This document shows, piece by piece, positions 20,205 through 30,566 of a stretch of DNA of 64,000 nt (its first letter is position 1; the number at the start of each line of letters is the position of its first letter). The stretch is from Rapana venosa (lineage: Eukaryota > Mollusca > Gastropoda > Neogastropoda > Muricidae). The notes under the pieces were generated by a model, which was given only the letters and a program-made list of their open reading frames with translations, was not told where the DNA came from and searched no databases. Location: the NCBI GenBank assembly GCA_028751875.1, contig CM054151.1, positions 38,839,370 to 38,903,369 of the forward strand, written 5' to 3'. The position numbers and the translations under genes were made by a program.

Positions 20205-20400
20205 GTCAAAAACAGTTTTCTTTATTGCACCAGAGTCAATAACAGTTTTCTTTATTGCACCAGAGTCAATAACAGTTTTCTTTATTGCACCAGAGTCAAT
20301 AACAGTTTTCTTTATTGCACCAGAGTCAATAACAGTTTTCTTTTTTACACTAGAGTCAAAAATAGTTTTATTCATGACACAAGTGAGTCAAAAAGAATTT
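20205..20400. repeat. 30-bp tandem repeat, about six units
   Basis: Unit 'agagtcaataacagttttctttattgcacc'. The four central units are identical and the outer ones diverge. Thirty is a multiple of three, so both strands stay open (IAPESITVFF on plus, TVIDSGAIKK on minus). It lies just downstream of the terminal exon, probably within the 3' UTR. Confidence 0.95.
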
Positions 20401-20419
20401 TGTTTATGACACTAATGAG

Positions 20420-23400
20420 TCAAAAAACAGTCTGGAATTTTATAACAGTTCTGGCTGTTAAGAACAATGCATGGATTGGACAGACGTTTACTGACCAATG
20501 ATGGGCATGAAATCAGGTCATTTTGATAAAAGAACAGTTATGGCATGGGTGATGCCATCTTTACATTGGTTATATGTTACCCCATTTCCTTTGATAGTAA
20601 CTATGATCTGACATAACTTCTGTGTAGCTGTAATATTGCTTGTTTGGCTTTTTTAAGGGAGGTTTTCAATTCTGTCAGGAAGTCCTCATCAGACTTGAGA
20701 GGGAATCTGTTTTAATTTGAAGGGCAGCATTGGGAAACGCTTTTTCTTAAAAAATAATGGATGTCTGCTTGAACAAAAAAAATGCTCATCTGAAAAATAA
20801 AGTATGGTATTGTGTTCTTTTGGGGTATCAAATATGCTTTTCTTGATCAATCATTCTTCTCCTTCCATCTCTCTTTGTATAATCTGAAATCCCACACCCC
20901 CACCCTTTTTGTTGTTATTGGTTTTTTAAAGGGAGGGTGCTTTTTCTCTCTTTTGTTTGCATACTTTTAATAACGTATATTTCTTGAGAATGTCATGGGT
21001 ACAGACGGATGGAAATCATACATTGCCTGTGCTGTTTAAAATCAGCATCAGCTTGTGGGTTCATTCAGAATCTCAAGGATTTGTTATTTCAACATGCATG
21101 GCACATTCAGTAGACAAGGTTTGATACAGGCGGTGTTTGGGTCAATTTAAAAGCCACTTTCACCAAACTTGAGTTGTTTGTTCCCCAAAACTTTGACACT
21201 TGATAAACAAAGTGTCATCCACTTGATATTCTGTGTTGTTGAAAGTTTCATATGGAGAAAATATTTCTGGTTTCACTTGTGTGTATGATTCAATTTCTGT
21301 CAAGGCTTTGTTTTTATTTTTGTAATGTCAGTGACATTATAAACAGGTAGTATCATATAATGCTTGTCTTTTCATGTTAAAGTGATAAGTTTTCTCTTTT
21401 CTGAACAAAGTTGAAAAACATCTGGAAATATTATATAAAAGTATGTCTAAGGTGCTGGAGGATATATTTTAACAAAATGGGCTTGTTTTGTTTTTTCCCA
21501 TACAGTTGTACTTGTGATCTTTAAGTACCTTAGTGTACATTTCGTCAAAATATGCATTTGATTGTCTTTTGTTGTTATGTTACAGATGAAATCTTTGTTG
21601 TTTGAATTTTTGAAAATTGAAATATTAACTTATTGATTATGTACTGTGATTATATTCTTAACACAATGTTTGGGCTTTTTGTTTTTTTTCTCCATACAGT
21701 TATTGTACTTGTGATCATAAGTCCTTTAATTGGAACATTTCGTCAAAATACATTTGATTGGACTTTTGCTGTTTAAAATGAATATCTTTGTTGTTTACAA
21801 AATTTTTAGAGTATGGTAAAATTTACAGCCATATTTGATTAAATGTACCTGTTACTAAGTATTTTTGAACTCCTTACATGTTTATAAAGGTAATTGGTGA
21901 TTTATTGATGTTATGATTGAACAAAAAACAATAACAGCACTTGAAGTGTTAGATATTTACAAGATGATCAAATCTTTTGAATTGGAAAAATTTGCGACAG
22001 AAAATCAATTTACAATGGTTTTTATATATCCTTTAAAATTGTATTGTGTGTGTATTTTTGTTTTTACAAATTGTGAAGTGATATAGGAGAAAATTTAATT
22101 TACAAGTCTTCTCTTTTTGCTGTGTGTGCAATTTTGTCTTGTTTAAAGATACATTTTATGATTTGGGTTTAACAGAAATATAAAAGTAATGTGTCTTTTC
22201 ATTGGTGTTGATGATATCATTATGTTAGGTTTAAAAACTAAACAACAATGCATAAATGTTTTGAAAACAATTATCATAATTGAGATGGAAAAATCTTGTG
22301 AGTCCACATTTGTTCCATTTTTTTTTCAAACATTTGAACAATAATATCACTGTGATGAGCATGTAAAGTGTTGTGTGTTGCATTTTATTAATGTGTAAAG
22401 TTTTTCTCATTGTGTTTTTTTGTTTTTCCACATGCTAAATTCGCAGTGGGTGATCATCTTGTAGAAGTGAAGTGTTCACACATGAAATGCCATATTCAAC
22501 TTTGGTGGTGATGTCTAATGTGTAGTGTGCATGTAGTTGTGTAGTTGTATCGCCATGTGTATTGGCCTCACTGTTGAAGTGTGGGTTTGATGTTGATATG
22601 TTCGCTGTGTTCACTAGAGTATAGTCTTCACCTAGGTTTATGTGCATAAGCAGCATGCATGTTTGTGTTAATGAAAACAAAAATTGGCTAATGTTTTAGG
22701 GTGGCTTGACGGGCTGTCAGATTCATGAATGCAATGTTAACATCAGGATACTCTCTGTGCCTTCCTTCAATGGGTCATGCTTCAAATTCTGAGATGACAA
22801 CATAAACATCAACATATTGAAATTCAACTGTTCTCTCTGACAAAATGCTAGGTCCTTTGCTCACTCTCAAATTTCCATGAAGCACTTTCAGTATAATTTT
22901 TTTTTTGTTTTCATCTCCAGATTTTAAAAATACAATGAGTGTAATATTTGTGACATTAACGCACACACATGCATGCACGAAACTCTGGGATGCACACATA
23001 CTAAAACAACAAACATGTCTGTATTCTTATATCGGTTTCATCCATCCTTCTGAAACATTTTTTTAAATGGAAATGTTGTGGTGAAAATTTACAATGATCG
23101 CATTTTTACGATGACAGAGATTGGAAATCCCATCACCTGACTTCCCGATGTAGTTACAGCACATTTCTTAAACTTCCAATAATGAAATTGTGATTGTCTT
23201 TAAAGCCTTACCTGCTGTTCAGATCTTTGATATGGATGCTTAAGTTTATAATTGGAATTTGGGTATTTTTGCTGTGTTGATGTTTTTTTGGTGGGTTTAA
23301 ATTTTTGTTTTTTTTTGAATTATTTTTGTTTTGTTTGTATGTTTATTTTGTTCCCCTTCCTCACCAAATTCTTGTATATGCTTTTCATAATAGTTTTTAT

Positions 23401-24660
23401 TGAATTGATTATTTTCAACCCTCCCCTATTATACACACACAATAGCTACTGGCGTGCCAAGATCGTGCACTAACGCACAACACACCATTCCTGCGTTCAC
23501 TATTTAGTGGCATGGACTTAACATAAGAACTACTACTACACACACACAGCTTGCACACGTATGTATATCCATGAAAGCACATTCGCTCTCTCTTCTCGCC
23601 TTCCCTTATATCAAGTTTCTGCTCACAAAATTATGTACACATGAATTTACTAACATTTAACAGAAGTCAAGTCCAAACTACCTACTCATCCTGTTTAAAT
23701 AACATCAAGCATAATTATCTAACTAAATCAGAACTACTCATATTTTATATCACACATTTTTCTTTGCAGGATTGTATCTTGTAAATTTTTCTCACCTTGG
23801 AATTATGATTTCTTTTCTTTAAATTTTACACAACTGTGTTACATGATCTTTTTAAAACTTTTACCTTTTCCTCCAAAAGTAAAAGGTTTGCCAGAATTGA
23901 AAGACTTCCTGACACCCTCAAATATTTCCTGGTACTCAAGTTATCCACACAAATTTTTTGGTTCTTCTTCTCTGAATATTGTACAAAAACAACAACATTA
24001 AAAAAGATCGGTTAATCATCAAAATTGCAGACAACATTGTCATTCACAAAAGCTTTTCATGGATGAAATGATAATAATAATAATAAATAAATAAAACAAC
24101 CCAAAGGTATGTAGGGTCAAACAAAGTTTTCTAACAAAATGTTCCTCCCTTCTCTACTTCTATAATATGTCCTATTACAGTGCAGACAGCTCTGTCCTGT
24201 TTGTCCAGAATAAAACTCTGTCATATACTCAGACACTTGCAGGAGGCATAAACATAACACCAAATAAATCTAAGTGCATTTACATGTTCTCATTCACAAT
24301 TCATCTCATCTGTAGCCAAGTTGAACAGAATAGCGCTGATAAACTTCAAAATGTTAAATACATAAAATCACAAGACCTCTTCCTGTAACACTGATAACAG
24401 ATGGATGGACTTAGATCAAAATCAGTTATCGTTTCAAGACTTTAGTATTCCATTTACACCAACAGATTTCAGATTTCATTCCCCTTTGACCCCTCTGGGG
24501 ACATGGAGGATTTCAGTAAACAAAATCAGCTGTAACAAATATAATTTGTATTAACACAAATGTTTACAACACTGCATATGACAGAAATAGAAACGCAGTC
24601 AACCTTTTCATCAATGTCATGCAACTTTACTCTTGGCTAGAAATTTGGCAAGTTTTAATA
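20420..24660. other. AT-rich intergenic stretch, no gene seen
   Basis: Short open frames only, with no convincing acceptor/donor pairs and no recognised repeat apart from small AC/TG tracts and a short (TAA)n near 24,070-24,090. It separates two convergent genes. Confidence 0.5.
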
Positions 24661-24680
24661 ACATCTTAAACATACTTCCT

Positions 24681-24690
24681 CTTTATTTTA
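24681..24690 (-). terminator. Candidate polyadenylation signal of the CCDC115 homologue
   Basis: AATAAA on the minus strand (plus-strand ctctttattt), about 170 bp past the stop codon. A second possible signal lies near 24,762. Confidence 0.4.
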
Positions 24691-24858
24691 TTATCGACTT
24701 ACACCCTCAACATACCATCTCTTTTTCACATACTCTACTTACACCCTCAACATACAGCCTTTATTTTTCAGTTAAATTCTCAACATACCCTATTTTTCAG
24801 TCAAACCCTCAACATACTGCCTCTTTATCTTTCTCAACATACCTTCAACATACTGTCT

Positions 24859-25523
24859 CTATTTTGCTAAAAGAGCCTTCTGTTGAGCCATCAGCTCCAC
24901 TGTCTTGACTTGAAGTCCTCGTAGCTTGTTCTTCAGATTGGCGATTTCCACAGCCACAGCCACCGCCTGTTTGAAGGAACCCTGACACTGCCGGAGGTGG
25001 GGGGACACCAAAACTCCAAAGAGAGCCAAGGGATCATGCACGCGGCGTGGTTCTTTGGACTTTTCTTTGTCGTCATCGTCGTCAGTGACTTTCTGCCTGC
25101 CCACTGTCTCTACTTTGTCAGTGTTTTCACTCTGCACTTTACGCTGACGAACATTGTCTGACTGCTCGGTTTTCTGGTTGTCGGTGTTCTTTGTTATCCC
25201 AGCCTGTCTTTGCACCAGACTCATCTCCACATCAGCCCAAGAAGGTGCGTCTTCCTTGTCCTCGCTGCTCTCATCCTCAGCTGACACATCCACAACACAA
25301 ACTGCTTCCATCTCCATTTCAGTTTTTTTCAAACTGCAGCGCTCCGAACATTGCGAGTTCCGCCCATGGAATAGCGAGCTCGAGACATGCTAAGAAACCC
25401 ACTGCGCATCACGGCTTCTAATCTGGCCTGACTTTGGTACAGGGATTCCAGTGTGTCGAAGAAATCCATGGTCACTTGGTCCAATGTTCGGCGCACTTTT
25501 GTCAGTTCGACCTTGGGCTCCAT
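24859..25523 (-). CDS. CCDC115: CCDC115 homologue (Vma22-like V-ATPase assembly factor), with two indels
   Basis: In animals CCDC115 acts with TMEM199 in assembling the vacuolar proton ATPase in the ER/Golgi. The N-terminal part (from ATG at 25,523) has a coiled-coil-like region and LSMSRARYSMG, which corresponds to LSLAKARYAMG of vertebrate CCDC115. The C-terminal part has DPLALFGVLVSPHLRQCQGS, matching the vertebrate [20 protein letters not shown], and ends in a second helix, ELMAQQKALLAK. The middle is acidic. The two parts are in different frames: near 25,325-25,345 one extra base before GGAGCGCTGCAG and one extra A in an A7 run would together explain the break. The coding part appears to be a single exon, preceded by an acceptor (tttaatgtttcag) at about 25,535, so a 5' UTR intron is likely. 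The break could be assembly error or real decay. The conserved ends favour an intact gene. Confidence 0.88.
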
Positions 25524-25689
25524 TGCTGCTGATGCCTGAAACATTAAAAACCCTTTTTTTTTAAAACTGTGACTGTGTGCACTGCTGACTTTGCATTTTA
25601 GTCACTATCATGTTTGATTTAAAATTTGGTAAGATTAGGAAAAGGAGACTGGGTTGTCTTTAAACTTTAATATATTTCCACATTAAAGT

Positions 25690-25912
25690 AAAACCAGACG
25701 TGTGTGTGTGTGCGCACATGTATGTGTGCGTGCGCATGTGTGTGTGTCAGTGAGTGAGTGATGAGTGTGTATGTGTGTGCGCACATGTGTGAGTTGGGGG
25801 TTTGGGGATTGTTTTTTTTAATTCTTTTATTTTGAAGATAATGGAATAGCACTCATGTGTGTGTGTATGCATGCATATGTGCATGCATGTGTGGGTGTGT
25901 GTGTGTTCAAAA
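25690..25912. repeat. Degenerate (TG)n tract with SINE family A scrap
   Basis: TG-rich tract with GCGCAC interruptions. Embedded at about 25,815-25,860 is 'ttcttttattttgaagataatggaatagcactcatgtg', the distal end of SINE family A. Confidence 0.75.
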
Positions 25913-26066
25913 GTAGAGCACATGCTGTCAGATGAACTTGTTTAAGTGGCCTCTCTACAGAAAGAGGAACCTGGAGGGCAGAACCAACACACTAACAGCC
26001 AGGCAAGGGCTTTACAGGGACTGGAAGTTCTGTGTAGCTTGCATCACTTCTACCTTGTAACGAACA

Positions 26067-26068
<2 letters not shown>

Positions 26069-26141
<73 letters not shown>

Positions 26142-26160
26142 CTCACACACACACACAACA

Positions 26161-26201
<41 letters not shown>

Positions 26202-26220
26202 CTCTCCCCTCTCTCTCTCT
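26069..26220. repeat. Compound (CT)n-(AC)n-(CT)n microsatellite
   Basis: About 70 bp of CT, a short CACACACAC bridge, then more CT with CCC interruptions. Ser/Leu- or Arg/Glu-rich open frames across it are artefacts. Confidence 0.97.
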
Positions 26221-26299
26221 AATAATGGCTTCTCACACTCAGCAACCAGCAAAACTTTTTTTCTTGCCCTGTATATGAATATATATAATATACATGTAT

Positions 26300-26810
26300 C
26301 AAAATGCCAGTCAAATGAGAGTGTATGCTTGATTCAGCACTGCCAAGAACAGACTCAGCCCTCAATCAGAATAGATGAATTAATGAATGGTCAGTGCAAT
26401 GAAGTTGTAAAGGAAATAAATGGATATATGATAAGTGTGTTGTGATGGTATAAATACAATGAAAGGATATCAGCGGTGATAGAAATGAAAGATGATCTGT
26501 AATGATATGATAATAAATGAAGAGGATGACTGCGATAGGACTGAAATAAACAATGAAACAGAGGCACAGTGTGCAAGGTATCATGTGGAACATGAAGATG
26601 ATGCAAGTGAACCTAAAAAGAAGGAAATGATTTGTAAAGAGGCCTTTGACAATTATTCAATTGATGACACAAGACTTGTGCAACTGAAACAGAGCTTCAT
26701 GTTTCATCTGCACGAAAAGGAAATCACTGTTGCTCTGTGCCCTGACTTACAAATAATTTATGTTACCTAGGTGTAATATAGGTCTGCATCATATTGTAAC
26801 ACATATTAAA
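26300..26810. other. No gene supported
   Basis: Contains an open frame at 26,492-26,770 rich in Glu/Asp/Ile without domain, splice context or codon signal. Treated as chance. Confidence 0.4.
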
Positions 26811-26817
26811 CAAAGGT

Positions 26818-26839
26818 GGGGGGGGGGGGGGGGGGGGGG
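26818..26839. repeat. G homopolymer (22)
   Basis: Uninterrupted run of 22 G. The exact length is doubtful in any assembly. Confidence 0.8.
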
Positions 26840-27008
26840 TCTGGGGCCAAACAGATTGGAATATTGGTAACATTCACATTATCACTGTTTTGATACAATT
26901 TCTGAAACTATGATATGGAAGCCATGCTATGACAATAATATGAGCTATAATTATTACTTATGTTGTGTTTTGTGCCCAGTTCCCTTCATGTTGTCCCCTT
27001 GTGAAGGG

Positions 27009-27011
<3 letters not shown>

Positions 27012-27044
<33 letters not shown>
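27012..27044. repeat. (AC)n microsatellite
   Basis: Uninterrupted AC repeat. Confidence 0.95.
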
Positions 27045-27047
<3 letters not shown>

Positions 27048-27660
27048 GTGCATGCATGTTCGCTCTACGAATGTGTATTTAATAATTGTACAAACAGTGA
27101 TTGATAAACTCGGTGTGTGAAAGTTGTTTTGTTTTTCGTTTGTTTTGTTTTGGTGTGTTTTTGTTGTTGTTGTTTTTGGGGGTTGCAACAAAATGAGGGA
27201 GGTTACTGCCAGTGTTAGATTACAATTAATATTTGAAAGCAAAGCATTCTGTGAACACCACGAATTTTCTCTTAATGATGTTAGATTTCTGTTCAGCTTC
27301 GGTAATGCAACCGTACAAATAATATAAATAATATTATAAATAACATCCACGAGTGAAGAAACCAGATGCTGCCAGTGACATAACCCTACCTGAAAATATA
27401 ATTCATCGAGACAGAATGGTTATAACTTAACTATTCCATTACTAATACGTAAGTTCAACACTAAATTACATTTTCCTAAGTCACATAAACGGATTCTAAA
27501 AGATATTGTGGCTGCTCACATAGACCTAGACACACACACACAAATAATTATTACGTACTTTTCTTTTGATCCTGTAGCAGAAGATGTTGTGAAAGTAAAA
27601 CTTGGAATGGAAATTATGCTAGAATAATATTTCATGGGAATTTTTTTTTAATCGTTTCAA

Positions 27661-27671
27661 ACACACACACA

Positions 27672-27711
<40 letters not shown>

Positions 27712-27722
27712 ACACACACACA
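27661..27722. repeat. (AC)n microsatellite
   Basis: AC repeat with two small interruptions. Confidence 0.95.
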
Positions 27723-28084
27723 CGGGTGTAATAATTTAATTGTAATGTGGTTGAATTTGTCAAAACTCTATAAAGAAAGGCAACTCTTAGGAACTAAATG
27801 AACTGTAGGGGAGACTACTCTGAAGTATCTTGTTCACCTACTGTGCTGTGCGCAACTTGTTACAAGACCTAAGGTGAGAGGAAAAATAAGAAATCTTCCA
27901 AATTGAGGTTTATCCATTGGTGTTAGAATCGATCATGTCCATTTCTGCTACTTTTAATTGTGGTCAGACTGTCATCTGATATGTTAATATGTTATTAACG
28001 GATTTGCAACTACAATACCCAATGAAACATTTGAGAACTCCCGCCATCTGGCTGATTCATTGTAGTAGGCCTAAGTAATTTATT

Positions 28085-28155
28085 GTATAATTTTGCAACT
28101 GAAACTGGGCTACTTTCCATGGGGAGAGTGTGTCGCCACAGCATGGGTGATTTTT
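28085..28155 (-). mobile_element. SINE family C fragment
   Basis: 'gctactttccatggggagagtgtgtcgccacagcatggg' matches the 'ctctccccagggagagcgcatcgccacaagag' block of the copy at 18,690-18,730. Confidence 0.45.
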
Positions 28156-28259
28156 CTTCCGTTTTAAATTGGATTCCGTATTTGCGATTTTCGGTTTATC
28201 TGTAAAAGAAAAAAAAAAGGAATATTAGGCTAGTTCCAAAACCTTTAAAAAATGATTAA

Positions 28260-28269
28260 GAAAAAAAAA
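28260..28269 (-). terminator. Pol III terminator of tRNA-Lys
   Basis: A run of nine T on the minus strand begins two bases after the tRNA discriminator position. This is a standard RNA polymerase III stop. Confidence 0.8.
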
Positions 28270-28270
28270 T

Positions 28271-28343
28271 CGCCCGATAAGGGACTCGAACCCTTGACCC
28301 TCAGATTAAAAGTCTGATGCTCTACCGACTGAGCTAACCAGGC
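28271..28343 (-). tRNA. tRNA-Lys (anticodon TTT)
   Basis: 73 nt on the minus strand. The acceptor stem pairs GCCTGGT with ATCGGGC (two G-U pairs), the D arm contains TAGCTCAGTCGGTAGAGC, the anticodon loop is CTTTTAA within a five-pair stem (CAGA/TCTG plus one), and the T arm is AAGGG TTCGAGT CCCTT. A box and B box (GGTTCGAGTCC) are intact and a T9 terminator follows. No intron and no encoded CCA. The near-perfect folding and terminator argue for a functional gene rather than a SINE head. It sits between the divergent CCDC115 and C8orf33 homologues. Confidence 0.96.
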
Positions 28344-28562
28344 ATTGAGAGTGTGGGTGAAAATAACATAGATCTATATAATGCTCAAATTGGAAGGGCA
28401 ACAGAACTTGAAACAATATAAATTATAATACAAACCAATTCCAATTTCCAGTATAAACATATGAAGACCATACAGCTTAACCATAACAGTTTGACAGTAA
28501 CTTGGTTGTTATGCCTAAAACTAAAATATTTTTAAAAGTGAAACAATATCTCCTCTCACAAC

Positions 28563-28585
28563 ACAACACACACACACAGGACACA

Positions 28586-28641
<56 letters not shown>
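28563..28641. repeat. (AC)n microsatellite
   Basis: AC repeat with an early 'aggacacactc' interruption. Confidence 0.95.
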
Positions 28642-28679
28642 AGCAAACATGAGCAAAAAATCAGACATACACACTTAAT

Positions 28680-29615
28680 GAGAAGAGAATTGATATGTCA
28701 ACATAAGATTCAATGATACATACCATTTTGATTGAGAGAGTGTAGAGAAAGATGAATGTATGTATACTATACATAATTCTGCATTACTGTATAATTGTGT
28801 ATATATATATCTTGCCAATTCTGTTTTGGGTGGCAGTCAGTGATACTGAGCACAGCATGGGTAGGCTACAAATATTTACTGCATGAATCACAATCCTTAA
28901 ATTTGTTAAGCTCCTTGAAGTCTTTAATGTTATATCCCCAGGAGAGTTCTGTGTGAACCCTGATAGTGATACATAATAGGGGAAAAAGTCTTCAGGCACA
29001 TGCTAACAATCCCACACATTTGGAAATGCTTGACTTTCTTCTCAGACTCACACAACAATGCTCCCAGCACTTTTTGTCCTTGACTGTGGTTGTTTATTGA
29101 CAGTGACAGGATTTTACATATTGTTTTCATTTTTTGAAGATAGTTTGTCTTGACTTTAAGAAACTGCTTCATCTTCAGGGGCTGTGCCCCCTGACCTCCA
29201 CTTTTATAAGAGGGGAAGGGATCACACCTCTTTTTTAAACTCATATGCTGTAATATACCTAATTTTAAACAAGGTTAGTTACTTGGTTCTATTGTTCATG
29301 TAGCTTTGTGTGCTTTGGGTATTCACTTAAACGTATACTGTATAGCCCATCTTAGATCTTAGATTGCTATGAACTAACGAAGTATGATCATTTGGCAAAG
29401 ATTAGGATTTATGTGCTGGCTATGGAAAAATTTGGTATTGGAATTCTTTGGGGAGTATCACATGTGCCACAAGAACAGTGCCACCTATTTGAATATATTT
29501 CTAATGTTTTCCTGACAGAATGTGTGTGTACCACATGTCTTCATTTTATTACTTGATCAATGATCCTCCATTCCCCAAAAGGAACAAAATGAATGAATAT
29601 TGTTCAATTGTTTCC
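28680..29615. other. No gene supported
   Basis: Includes a 104-codon minus-strand open frame (29,244-28,930) without recognisable domain, splice context or neighbouring exon. Nothing else stands out. Confidence 0.4.
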
Positions 29616-29619
29616 TTTT

Positions 29620-29755
29620 GCGAGTGACAGCTTTTTTTTCATAATTTTTGGCAAGTGAGAATTGTCTTCGTGTTATGGGTTCTTTCATACACTGAATGTG
29701 TTGTACACATGACCCGGTTTATTGTCTCATCTAAAAGACAGGAAAGCTTTGAGCG
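29620..29755 (-). mobile_element. SINE family C fragment
   Basis: 'gagtgacagctttttttt', 'ataatttttggcaagtgagaattg', 'tatgggttctttcata' and 'tttattgtctcatctaaaagac' match 18,750-18,900. The tRNA head is missing. Confidence 0.55.
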
Positions 29756-29834
29756 CAAACAAGGATCAAGCCGGCACTGTGTCAGAGTGTGTGTGCATGC
29801 ATGCGTGCATGTGCGCTGGCACTGTCTCTATAGT

Positions 29835-30187
29835 TATATTCTTTTATTTCAAGGATATTGGAATAAACAATCATGTGCTTTTTTACATCCTGATCCAGTT
29901 CATGTGCGTATGCAGTTTTGTAAATTTTGTCATCTCTTCCTACCGGCACACAATTGCCTATTTTTTCAAAAAGTGGAACAGGTTTTAACGTGCGCAGTAG
30001 ATGTTCTACGTGTGCTCACACATGGGACCTCGGTTTATAGTCTCATCCAAAAGACTTTAAGGGGCAGTGAGTCAGCACTGATGTTAAATCCAGGGGAAAA
30101 TATTCCCGTGAATGGGATTTGAACCTGGGTCAGCAGATCACAGCGCAATGTGCAATGCTTTAGTTTAACCAACCACACTATCCTGTC
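29835..30187 (-). mobile_element. SINE family A copy
   Basis: Complete block order from 'ttcttttatttcaaggatattggaataaacaatcatgtgc' through 'taccggcacacaattgcctatttt', 'gcgcagtagatgttctacgtgtgctcacacatgggacctcgg', 'gttaaatccaggggaaaatattcccgtgaatggg' to an inverted tRNA head ('atttgaacctgggtcagcagatcac ... aaccaaccacactatcctg'). It lies about 90 bp before the first visible C8orf33 exon. Confidence 0.78.
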
Positions 30188-30277
30188 TTCCCTGTGTCAG
30201 CGTGTGTGTGTGTGTGGTCATATACTGTATGTATCTCCTGTGGATTGTTTAGTGCTTTGCTTATGGTTATGGTTCAG

Positions 30278-30535
30278 ATGGAGGATGAACAACTGCAGCT
30301 GGAAGTGGATTGGTGCCTGGCCAGACTGGAGGAGAAGCTGGCTGGCCTGGATCCCTACAGCAGACCAGGTGAGTCTTGTCTATATATATACAGTTGTATA
30401 TCATAATTTTTTTTTTCCTTCATGAGACAGTTTTCTTTCTGCCAAATTTGGCAAAGAACAACTTGAGCTGCTTTGGGTCATTACATGCATTATATAACAT
30501 AGCCGAATCTTAGTTATCTGTAAAAAAAATAAATT

Positions 30536-30566
<31 letters not shown>

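Noticed and set aside
22435..22680. 81-codon minus-strand frame in AT-rich intergenic DNA
   Set aside because: His/Thr/Asn-rich, no domain, and no neighbouring exons.
25946..26278. Ser/Leu-rich and Arg/Glu-rich frames
   Set aside because: Translations of the CT/GA microsatellite, as also at 35,962 and 43,818.
26492..26770. 92-codon acidic open frame
   Set aside because: No domain, splice context, or sign of selection. Length is within chance for this AT-rich composition.
28930..29244. 104-codon minus-strand open frame
   Set aside because: No recognisable domain and no flanking exon signals.
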